NCBI RefSeq assembly: GCF_016756495.1
Contig: NZ_AP023243.1
Coordinates: 6,080,501 to 6,144,500, forward strand
DNA from: Mesorhizobium sp. 113-3-3
GTDB taxonomy: Bacteria > Pseudomonadota > Alphaproteobacteria > Rhizobiales > Rhizobiaceae
Reading direction: 5' to 3'
DNA: 64,000 nucleotides
The stretch's first letter is position 1. Each line of letters opens with the position of its first letter. The notes below the pieces were generated by a model. It was not told the origin of the DNA, made no database searches, and worked only from the letters and a program-made list of their open reading frames with translations. Position numbers and translations under genes: made by a program. Of the stretch, positions 42,511-50,082 are shown one piece after another.

Positions 42511-43730
42511 TGCCGCGCCTCACCCAGTCGAGGGGCCCGCGCACCCTCTTCCCTCACGATCGCGGGTGCGGGCCGAGCAAGACTGCCGCGGTATTTGCCA
42601 CCGAGGACGGTCTTGTACAGATCGCAGTACTGGTCGACGACCCACGACAGCGAAAAGCGTTCCCGCACGAGGCCGACCGAACGGCTGCCCATGATCTTGC
42701 CGCGGGCGCGGTCGGACAGAAGATCGATTATTCTGGATGCCAGGCCATCGGCATCGCGCGGCGCGACGAGATAGCCATTCCAGCCATCTTCAACGACGTC
42801 ATTGCAGCCGGGCATCCTCGAGGCGACGATTGGCAATCCCGACAATCCCGCCTCCAGCAGGACGCGCGGAACACCCTCGCGATACTGTGTTGGAAACGCG
42901 AACAGATCGGCCATGCCAAGGAGAGCTGGAACATCCCGCCTTGGTCCCAAGGCGACGACGTAAGGGGCATATTGCTCGATATCGGACCTGCTGACTGCGA
43001 ACGGACCTTCGGAGTCCTGCGGACCGACAAGCACGAAACGTGCATTAGGCCTCTCGGAGAGGACGCGGGGAACCGCCTTGATCAGGGTCGGAATCCCCTT
43101 CTGGCGAGTCAGCCGACCGACAAAGATGATGACTTCGGCCGACTGAAGCCCAAGCGCCTCGCGCATCATGGCGGCCGAAGGGCCACGATACCTTGCTGTC
43201 GAGAATGCGCTCGGGTCGATGCCGGAGCTCCGGATCAGTCGCCCCTTGCCGCGGCCCAGCAGCCGATAGCGCTCGAAGAAGGCCTGGTCGTCGCGATTCT
43301 GGAAGACCGTCACGGCTGTCCAAAGCGACGCCAGTCCCTGCAGGCCACAAAAGACCGGGCGCAGCGCCAACGCCCGCGGTTGCCGTGACGAGAACGTCCA
43401 ACCAAGCCCATTGATGGTGCGGATGACCGGAACCTGCCCGCGTACGGCCAAAGGGGTCAGGAGGTTGGGCTTGGTGTCGAAACTTTGAACAATGTCCGGA
43501 CGCAATTCGGACATCAATTTACGGATCGCGCCGACAGCGCCCCATTCTCCACCGCCAGTGGCAAAGCGGTCGAACCCAAACCGCCGATGCGGAATGCCGT
43601 AAGGTGAAAAGGCGTCTCCGGCGTCGCTCGAGACGGCAGTGACCCGAAAGCCCCTTTCACGCAGTGCCAGAAGGAACGGAATTCTAAGCCGGTGATCCTC
43701 GCCTCCAATGCAAACCAGATGCGGACTCAT
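42507..43730 (-). CDS. GT4-family glycosyltransferase
   Basis: The 407-residue GT-B enzyme has the C-terminal GT4 motifs IFVGRLTRQKGIPTLIKAVP (nucleotide-sugar binding), VLLEAGLSGLPIVASRMPGCNDVV and a conserved PTQYREGVPRVLLEA box with the E-x7-E pattern. It transfers a sugar to the lipid-linked intermediate in the cytoplasm; donor and acceptor are unknown. It is the only ordinary glycosyltransferase recognised in this window apart from the initiating enzyme, so other transferases must lie elsewhere or the repeat is very short. ATG 43730 follows AGGAGGGACAGG. It is the first gene of the minus-strand operon ending at 34.7 kb. Confidence 0.9.
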   Translation of the reverse strand: MSPHLVCIGGEDHRLRIPFLLALRERGFRVTAVSSDAGDAFSPYGIPHRRFGFDRFATGGGEWGAVGAIRKLMSELRPDIVQSFDTKPNLLTPLAVRGQVPVIRTINGLGWTFSSRQPRALALRPVFCGLQGLASLWTAVTVFQNRDDQAFFERYRLLGRGKGRLIRSSGIDPSAFSTARYRGPSAAMMREALGLQSAEVIIFVGRLTRQKGIPTLIKAVPRVLSERPNARFVLVGPQDSEGPFAVSRSDIEQYAPYVVALGPRRDVPALLGMADLFAFPTQYREGVPRVLLEAGLSGLPIVASRMPGCNDVVEDGWNGYLVAPRDADGLASRIIDLLSDRARGKIMGSRSVGLVRERFSLSWVVDQYCDLYKTVLGGKYRGSLARPAPAIVREEGARAPRLGEARQ

Positions 43731-44119
43731 CCTGTCCCTCCTGGATGCCGGCAGAATCCCAACCGCGCTAAACCGCTGGCCCTATGACCTGTTTTCATGG
43801 CCCGGTTTCATCGCCCCAGTACGCACAACACCCAGGTTTCACGCTAGGAGCAGGCTCACGCGTTGTCCTCGTCTGTTTAAATGAAGCAAGGGGTTGGGCG
43901 ATGCGGCGATGTAGCGGCAACGGCCGCCGGATCGATGAGTTGAACTGGAACTCATTCGTTCTAACGATGCCACGGTCAACGGGGTCGCGTACGACACGGC
44001 AAATCCAGTCAGCAAACAAGGGGGCTGTGTTGGAAACGTCGGGGCACCCGCGTTTAGAGAGCCGTTTTCCACGCGCCTTGCCATCCGTTGGGGGACCGAC
44101 AACGGATCAAGATGTTGTG
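43731..44119. other. Divergent promoter region between GT4 and A-PCP-TE genes
   Basis: About 390 bp with no supported gene. The A-PCP-TE frame stays open leftwards to 43784, but that part has no family match and the paralogue's N-terminus aligns from about 44120. It should carry promoters for both the GT4-led operon (minus) and the A-PCP-TE gene (plus). Confidence 0.4.
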
Positions 44120-46792
44120 ATGGCCCGCAACATCAGCCCTCCAGACGGCTTCACATGGAAACGGGCCTCCACCCGCCCTCTGGACATGGACGGACCAACC
44201 AGCCGTCCCTTCCCGCGGATGGGCGACGACTTCTCCGAAAAGTCGGCGTTCTCGCACCTCGAGCGGACCGTCGAAAAATACCCGGACAAGATCGCGATCA
44301 GCGACGGCTCCACATCCCTCAGCTTTTCGGAACTGCTCAACGCAGTCCAAAACCTGGCAAGTGCGATTGCAGGTTCGGCCCCACCGGGCAAGGCGGTCGG
44401 TATCCTCATCGGAAATACACTTTGGTATCCGGTGGCCATGCTCGCCGCCATGCGTGCCGGCAGGCCCGCCGTGCCGTTGAACCCCCGGGATCCATTTCAG
44501 CGCCTCGCCGCGATTGCCACCAGCGCGCGGCTGGCTGCGATCATCAAGCCAGGGCCGGGCAAACCGGCAGACTGGCCGGATGCCCCCTCGCTTGAATGGA
44601 TCGATGCGGCAAGTTGCATGGCCGCAACGCCGGATGGCAGCCTGTCGGCGTTGCCGTCCGACGTGTCGGTCGATGCTCCTGCAATCGTTCTGTACACCTC
44701 AGGCAGCACCGGGGCGCCGAAAGGCGTCGTGAACAGCCAGCGGGCGATCCTCCAACGCGTTCAGCAATATGTGGATGCCTGCCACTTCGGCCCCGACGAC
44801 GTATTCATGCCACTGACTGGGCCTGCAACGATCGCCGGATGCCGCGAGATGATGACGCCGATGCTGTGCGGCGCCACATTGTACCTCTCGGATATCGAGA
44901 GCGCCGGTATTCGCGCCGCCCGCGACAATTTTCAGAAATGGCGGGTAACGGTCGTCTATCTCGTGCCAGCGCTGCTGCGTGTGTTGATGAATGGTTCCGC
45001 GCCCGACACATTCTCTTCCTTGCGGATCGTGCGGGTCGGCGGAGAAAAGATCCTATGGTCCGACATCGATCGGCTTCGCGGCAGCGTTCCCGAGTCCTGC
45101 CTCGTCCAGATCAGCTATTCGTCCACGGAAACGACCGGCACGCAATGGTTCCTGCCGAGGGGCTACCAAGAGCGCGGCGCAACGGTGCCCGTCGGCTTCG
45201 TGCTGCCCGGCATCGAATACACCATCGTGGATGAGGACGCATGCGAGGTCGCCCCGGGCGATGAAGGAGAGTTGCTGATCAGAGGCAACTACACCACGCT
45301 CGGCTACTGGGCGGATGGAGAAAACGTCCCTCTTCAGGCGAACTCCGGCAACCCCTGGCTTCGAACCTTCGCAACGGGTGATCTGGTCAAGATCGACGAC
45401 ACCGGAATGATGTGGATCGTCGGACGAAAGGGACGCCAGATCAAGATAAACGGGAGGCGGGTCGAACCTGCCGAACTGGAACTCGTCCTGCGCCGGGCGC
45501 CTCGGGTGGATGATGCTGTTGCGGTGGTGACGGACGCGAACGAACTGGTGGCCTTTGTCGTCCCCGCGAGACCGGCCGGAAGCGAGTTCATTGCCGGACT
45601 GCGCGACCTGATCAGGGCGGGCCTGCCGCCGGCTGTTCACCCGACGCGACTGCACAGTGTTGCCGAGATACCGCGGCTCAAAGGCGGCAAGGTCGACGGT
45701 GTCACGCTGCGGGAACTGGATCGCGCGCTGAGCGCGCAAGAGAACACGCCTATCGCCCGGCAAGCGGCCAACCCGCTCGATGTCGAGGGCACCGCGGCGG
45801 CCGTATGGGAGAGGATACTCCCGGGCAAAAGGGCGGCTGGCAGCCGCTGGGACGATGCCGGTGGCGATTCACTGAAGCTGCTGCAATTCGTCATGGAACT
45901 TGAGACGGCGCTGGGGCGGGAACTCAACCTGGACGCCTTCACCGTCGGGATGAGCTTCGCCGATGTCGTCCGGGCAGCGTCTCCAGGGCAAGACACAAGC
46001 AACTCGCTTGTCGAGGTTTCCGACCCGAGACCTGTTCTGTTCATCGTGCCCGGATCGATCGGCTATGGTCCGAGCCTGGCGGCCTTCGGTGCCGAGATGG
46101 GCGATGTCGCCAGGGTTGTTGCCGTGCGCTATGGGGATTTGAACGATCTGCTGAAGGGACATGGCACGATACCGCGGATGGTGGATGCGGTTGTCGACCA
46201 GATCAGCCAGGTCCAGCCCGATGGCAATGTGAAACTGATCGGTTATTCGCTTGGCGGCGGCGTCGCCTTCGAGGTTGCCGCCAAACTTGTTGCCGCCGGT
46301 CGGTCGGTCACGTTCCTGGGAATCCTCGACACCAATATCGGGCCTGGACAGCACAACTATCGTGAAAGACTCGCACGCACCGCCCAGCGCATCCGCACGC
46401 ATCGAGTGACGGTGGATCGCATGATTTTGCGGGCTCTGGCAAAATTGTTCGCCCAATTTGGTGCCGAGGCTGTGCTTGCGAGGGGCATCGACTGGCTGAA
46501 ATGGAGGAGCTTCGCCAGAATAAGATTCATCTTGCGCCTTGAGCTGGAAGAAATCCTGCGGATGCGTGCATTTGGTCAGTGGCTGGCGCAGCCGAAGCCC
46601 GCATTGCCGATTACCGCCACCCTGTTTCGGTGCAGGCGCACAGGCGTTCCGTCAGACCTTGGCTGGAGTGCTTTCGTCACCGGCCTGAACATAATTCCGA
46701 TCGTCGGCGGGCACCTGGACATGCTGGTTGAACCCTATCTCAGCCACAACCGTCCGCTGATAGAAAGAGCGTTTGTGGTGAGCGGCGCATAG
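44120..46792 (+). CDS. A-PCP-TE tri-domain NRPS-like protein, paralogue 1
   Basis: This protein of about 890 residues has three domains. The adenylation domain (about 30-530) carries A3 LYTSGSTGAPKG (about 190), an A5-like SYSSTETTG, A7 FATGDLV, A8 GRKGRQIKINGRRVEPAELE (about 434) and A10 Lys in LKGGKVDG. The carrier domain has the 4'-phosphopantetheine Ser in WDDAGGDSLKLL (about 577). The C-terminal thioesterase has GYSLGGG (about 708), Asp in LGILDTN and His in VGGHLDM (about 863). There is no condensation domain, so it activates one carboxylic or amino acid, loads it and releases or transfers it. A close paralogue is at 50083. ATG 44120 is chosen by alignment with the paralogue; earlier in-frame starts exist to 43784. 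Confidence 0.85.
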   Translation: MARNISPPDGFTWKRASTRPLDMDGPTSRPFPRMGDDFSEKSAFSHLERTVEKYPDKIAISDGSTSLSFSELLNAVQNLASAIAGSAPPGKAVGILIGNTLWYPVAMLAAMRAGRPAVPLNPRDPFQRLAAIATSARLAAIIKPGPGKPADWPDAPSLEWIDAASCMAATPDGSLSALPSDVSVDAPAIVLYTSGSTGAPKGVVNSQRAILQRVQQYVDACHFGPDDVFMPLTGPATIAGCREMMTPMLCGATLYLSDIESAGIRAARDNFQKWRVTVVYLVPALLRVLMNGSAPDTFSSLRIVRVGGEKILWSDIDRLRGSVPESCLVQISYSSTETTGTQWFLPRGYQERGATVPVGFVLPGIEYTIVDEDACEVAPGDEGELLIRGNYTTLGYWADGENVPLQANSGNPWLRTFATGDLVKIDDTGMMWIVGRKGRQIKINGRRVEPAELELVLRRAPRVDDAVAVVTDANELVAFVVPARPAGSEFIAGLRDLIRAGLPPAVHPTRLHSVAEIPRLKGGKVDGVTLRELDRALSAQENTPIARQAANPLDVEGTAAAVWERILPGKRAAGSRWDDAGGDSLKLLQFVMELETALGRELNLDAFTVGMSFADVVRAASPGQDTSNSLVEVSDPRPVLFIVPGSIGYGPSLAAFGAEMGDVARVVAVRYGDLNDLLKGHGTIPRMVDAVVDQISQVQPDGNVKLIGYSLGGGVAFEVAAKLVAAGRSVTFLGILDTNIGPGQHNYRERLARTAQRIRTHRVTVDRMILRALAKLFAQFGAEAVLARGIDWLKWRSFARIRFILRLELEEILRMRAFGQWLAQPKPALPITATLFRCRRTGVPSDLGWSAFVTGLNIIPIVGGHLDMLVEPYLSHNRPLIERAFVVSGA

Positions 46793-47092
46793 CCGATGAT
46801 TCGCGCTCTCGGAGCTGAAATGGACAGGATGCTCGTGCATCCTCCTGACGGATCCACAACAAATCCGGCAGCGATACCGCCATGGCGACAACAGCCTGAT
46901 CCTGCGTCGCCGTGCTGAAATATCCCTAAACAATCAACAAGTAACAGGACCAGGGCAGCCTTCCCGTCGCGTAGGCTCTCCTTGCCATGATCAAGGATTC
47001 TATCAAGGGGCACCGGTATTTGATTTGGCCCTAATATACCCTTTCCAATAGGCAGGCACGGGGCACCACCGAATTGGACGAAGGATATTTGC
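46793..47092. other. Intergenic region upstream of the RTX protein gene
   Basis: This 300-bp gap with no supported gene must carry the promoter of the RTX protein; GAAGGA lies 7 nt before its ATG. CCCTAATATACCC around 47030 is a possible -10 region, weakly supported. Confidence 0.35.
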
Positions 47093-48601
47093 ATGACAAC
47101 CCTCCACTATGCCTCGGGTGGGTCGGCCTCCGAGGTCGCAACCGCCGGATTCAATCTTGTCGATGTTTCATCCGTGGACGAACTCAACGCTTTGCCGGAT
47201 GGCACGAAAGGTCTGGTCTGGCTCGATGAAGCCAATGGCGCAACTTCGTCTTTCATTCAGAAAGTCACGCCCTTCATCGGCAATCCGAAGGTGTTCGGCT
47301 TCTTCCTCGTCGACGAGCCCGATCCCACGGGCAAATGGGGAACCTATGCCACGGCCGACAACCTGAAGGCGGAATCCGACTGGATCCACAACAACCTGCC
47401 CGGCGCCAAGACCTTCATCACCATGATGAACATGGGATCTTCGGAAAATCCAGATTTTTCAAACACTTATAATCCCGCCAACACGCATATCGACTATTAC
47501 GGCCTGGATCCCTACCCAGTGCGCACCGGCACAAGCACCGTCGACTACAACATGATCGACAGGACCGTAGCCGCGGCGGTCGCCTCGGGCATCCCGCTCA
47601 GCCAGGTCGTTCCGGTCTACCAGACGTTCGGCGGCGGCAATTACACCACCGACACGGGCGGCCAATATGTCCTTCCCAGCGTCGCCCAGGAGCAGACCAT
47701 GCTGGATCACTGGGCCAAGGTGGCGCCATCGCCCGCCTTCGACTATGCCTATGCGTGGGGCTCTCAACAGGGCGACACCGCGCTTGGCAACTCGCCGGAG
47801 CTGCAGGCCCTCTTCCTTCAGCACAACCAGAGCACCACCAGCGCGCCTTCGACCGGCGAAGTGACCCCGCCCACCAGCACCGTGCCTCCGCCCACCAGCA
47901 CCGTGCCCCCGCCCAGCACGGTGCCCCCGACCAGCGACCACACTTTCTATGGCACGGGCGGCGCGGATGTGCTTCACGGCACCACCGGCGCCGACACGAT
48001 GATCGGCGGTGGCTACAACGACACCTATTATGTCAACAACGCCGGCGACAAGGTGGTGGAACTGCCGGGCGGCGGCAACGATACCGTGCTGGCATCTGTC
48101 AGTTATGTATTGTCGGCCGGCTCGGAGATCGAACATCTCGCCACCACGAGCAAGTCCGGCACCCTCCCCCTCAATCTCAAAGGAAACGAGTTCTCCCAAA
48201 CCATAGATGGCAATGCCGGCAACAACTTCATCAACGGCGGTGGCGGGAAAGACGTTCTCACGGGAAATGGGGGCACGGACGTCTTTGTCTTCAATTCCGC
48301 CCTCAAGAACAGCAATATCGACAAGATCACTGACTTCAATGTAGCCCAGGACAAGATCCTGCTCGACCACAATGTGTTTACCGGCCTTCAACCGGGCGCC
48401 CTTCCCACCTACAGCGCCCTTCCCACCTCGGCATTCCACGTCGGCAAGGGTGCGCATGACAGCAGCGACCACATTATCTACAACAGTTCGACCGGCGCCC
48501 TCTCTTTCGACGCGGATGGCGCGGGCGGCGCACCCCAGATCCAGTTTGCCACTGTTTCTCCGCACCTTGCGCTGACGGCGTCCTCGTTCATCGTAATGTG
48601 A
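47093..48601 (+). CDS. Secreted RTX protein with glycoside-hydrolase-like domain, Pro/Thr linker and C-terminal calcium-binding repeats
   Basis: The 502-residue protein has no Sec signal. Residues 1 to about 248 look like a TIM-barrel glycosidase (FGFFLVDEPDPTGKW with Glu75 as candidate acid/base; IDYYGLDPYPV; PVYQTFGGG). Then comes a Pro/Thr/Ser linker (about 258-282) and an RTX part. The RTX part contains GTGGADVLHGTTGADTMIGG, VELPGGGNDTVLASVSYVLS and NGGGGKDVLTGNGGTDVF, ending with an M10-peptidase-type segment (DKITDFNVAQDKILLD). This layout is typical of type I secreted polysaccharide-modifying enzymes such as rhizobial PlyA-like proteins. The PrsD/E-like exporter at 18.7-21.8 kb is the likely machinery. 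Substrate unknown; the local polysaccharide is a natural candidate. Confidence 0.88.
   Translation: MTTLHYASGGSASEVATAGFNLVDVSSVDELNALPDGTKGLVWLDEANGATSSFIQKVTPFIGNPKVFGFFLVDEPDPTGKWGTYATADNLKAESDWIHNNLPGAKTFITMMNMGSSENPDFSNTYNPANTHIDYYGLDPYPVRTGTSTVDYNMIDRTVAAAVASGIPLSQVVPVYQTFGGGNYTTDTGGQYVLPSVAQEQTMLDHWAKVAPSPAFDYAYAWGSQQGDTALGNSPELQALFLQHNQSTTSAPSTGEVTPPTSTVPPPTSTVPPPSTVPPTSDHTFYGTGGADVLHGTTGADTMIGGGYNDTYYVNNAGDKVVELPGGGNDTVLASVSYVLSAGSEIEHLATTSKSGTLPLNLKGNEFSQTIDGNAGNNFINGGGGKDVLTGNGGTDVFVFNSALKNSNIDKITDFNVAQDKILLDHNVFTGLQPGALPTYSALPTSAFHVGKGAHDSSDHIIYNSSTGALSFDADGAGGAPQIQFATVSPHLALTASSFIVM
47867..47925 (+). repeat. In-gene tandem repeat encoding the Pro/Thr linker
   Basis: Two copies of a 21-bp unit (CCGCCCACCAGCACCGTGCC plus one base) at 47867 and 47888, then an 18-bp variant at 47909, encode PPTSTVP, PPTSTVP and PPSTVP. 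Such repeats can vary in copy number between strains. Confidence 0.75.
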
Positions 48602-48610
48602 GCCTTGGGG

Positions 48611-48645
48611 AACGTCAGGCCCGATCATGGGGGCCTGACGTTTTC
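48611..48645 (+). terminator. Rho-independent terminator of the RTX gene
   Basis: A perfect 12-bp stem (AACGTCAGGCCC at 48611-48622; GGGCCTGACGTT at 48631-48642) with an 8-nt loop begins 10 nt after the RTX stop. Its right arm runs into a short TTTTCTT tract. Confidence 0.85.
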
Positions 48646-48694
48646 TTGAACACATCCGGCGGAACGAAATCTCTCGAACGCTCGTTAGTCCATC

Positions 48695-48907
48695 ATGAGC
48701 GCTCGGGGCATCGAATTCCTGCAGAAGTGGGTGGAGGACAATGTCCCACCCTATTCCAACTCCGATCCGACCCTGGCGGCGAGACTCGCCGACCAGGTGA
48801 CGGCGGACGCCATCAAGGCGGGAATTCGCCTCGAGGAAATCTCGGAAGAAGTCGGAAGCATGCTGACCACCATGCTTGAAGTGCTCGACCAACGCGATAC
48901 AAAATGA
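48695..48907 (+). CDS. Small DUF768-family protein
   Basis: This 70-residue cytoplasmic protein begins MSARGIEFLQKWVEDNVPP and has a short helical body (ARLADQVTADAIKAGIRLEE, GSMLTTMLEVLDQ). It matches the DUF768 family, which is abundant and multicopy in Mesorhizobium and has no known function. It lies between the RTX terminator and a convergent P-loop gene, so it is probably a monocistronic unit. It supports the genus assignment more than it explains the locus. Confidence 0.75.
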   Translation: MSARGIEFLQKWVEDNVPPYSNSDPTLAARLADQVTADAIKAGIRLEEISEEVGSMLTTMLEVLDQRDTK

Positions 48908-49040
48908 TTGCTCGGCCGGTTGCATTGGCAACGCCGCAGAAGCCCATGGTCGACACACCTGCTGCTCACCGAAGTGCGGTGCCTACCAACTTCATGATTG
49001 CCAGCCAAGCCAGTGGTTTGGCCAGTGGCTTGGCTTTTGG

Positions 49041-49766
49041 TCAAACCGGGACGGTCTCGTGCTGTTCCAAGACCCGCGTGATGACCTTGTCGAGATCGTG
49101 AGGTTCAGCACCGTTGACTTGCATCAAGGGCCATCCATCCTGGCGCAAACACTTGCCGATCTCTCTTGAGATATCGGCCTGCCTCAAGCCTTTGTCCACG
49201 CCGAGTTCGAACAGGAGGACCTCCAGGAGCGGTTGCTGCGCATGCCGATCCATAAGACGGCGGCGCAAGGTTTCCTGCGGCGCATCGAGCTGGATAAGCA
49301 GGTCTGGCCGCGGCAGGAACGCCAGGCAGTCACGAACCACTTCGATGCTTGGAGTTCGCGCCAGCACAACCAGCGCACACAAAGCCTGGATCAAGCCCTC
49401 TTCGAAAATGAAATAACCTTCCGATTGCTGCGCCTGACGCCAGGATTCGCACAGCAGGGCGACGTCGACCTTCATGCGCCATGACCATGTGCGGCTTCGC
49501 AGCGGGATTGACGCCAGCAGCCTGGCCGCGACACCATCCTTCGGCAGGGTCGACAGCAGGACCGGGCCGGAGGTGGCAATCTTTTTGCCAATACGGCCAA
49601 TGCCATGGCGTACTTCCGGACCGTCTTCCTGGGCCGACCCATATTCAATCAGGCGATACCCGTTCACTGTCTTCACGTTGATGCCGTGTTTCGCCATCCC
49701 CTGGCAGAGGCCGCGAAGAAGTGTGGTCTTGCCTGCACAAGGCGGTCCAAACAACTCGATGATCAT
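49041..49766 (-). CDS. P-loop nucleoside/thymidylate-kinase-like protein, standalone relative of the flippase fusion domain
   Basis: The 241-residue protein has Walker A MIIELFGPPCAGKTTLLRGL, a switch-like IFEEGLIQALCAL (paralogous to FDQGYVQAIGSL in the fusion protein) and LLIQLDAPQETLRRRLMDRH with lid-type arginines. These are the same blocks in the same order as residues 1-230 of the 743-residue flippase fusion at 34.7-37 kb. It probably binds ATP and phosphorylates a small molecule or lipid, but the substrate is unknown. ATG 49766 starts at the P-loop strand as in the fusion. It is divergent from the second A-PCP-TE gene. Confidence 0.8.
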   Translation of the reverse strand: MIIELFGPPCAGKTTLLRGLCQGMAKHGINVKTVNGYRLIEYGSAQEDGPEVRHGIGRIGKKIATSGPVLLSTLPKDGVAARLLASIPLRSRTWSWRMKVDVALLCESWRQAQQSEGYFIFEEGLIQALCALVVLARTPSIEVVRDCLAFLPRPDLLIQLDAPQETLRRRLMDRHAQQPLLEVLLFELGVDKGLRQADISREIGKCLRQDGWPLMQVNGAEPHDLDKVITRVLEQHETVPV

Positions 49767-50082
49767 GGCGGTATGCCCAACCGTCTCCCAACAAGCAGTC
49801 ATTCGTCTGCGAATCAAAGCTTAGCCAGATTACAACCCACACCAACGTTCATTTGAATGACCTTTCATATCCGCTGCCGAAGGCACGCGGGATTGGCCCT
49901 TGGTAAGCGTTTCACGGTCGGCATCCCGGGCGAACGGCCGTCACAGCAGGGAAATCAGAGAACTTCCGGGAGGCCAAGGGCGGGAAAGCGCTGCCTGAAC
50001 AAGATCGAGGCATCATCCGAATGATTGATGAAAATATTTCGGTGGCAAGTGATGGTCGACTTTCAGCTTGGTGGGGCCCTGA
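49767..50082. other. Divergent promoter region before the second A-PCP-TE operon
   Basis: About 316 bp between the minus-strand P-loop gene and the plus-strand A-PCP-TE gene. No gene or strong hairpin is seen; promoters for both units are expected here. Confidence 0.35.

Noticed and set aside
47867..47925. CRISPR-like repeats
   Set aside because: The units are directly tandem without spacers and encode a Pro/Thr linker in frame.
47459..48958. 499-residue minus-strand frame opposite the RTX gene
   Set aside because: Its Gly/Arg/His-rich composition is the antisense image of the RTX and linker repeats; the plus strand has clear RTX motifs and a terminator.
49849..49860. TCATT-TG-AATGA small dyad upstream of the second A-PCP-TE operon as operator
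   Set aside because: Arms of only 5 bp are expected by chance, and there is no second copy nearby.
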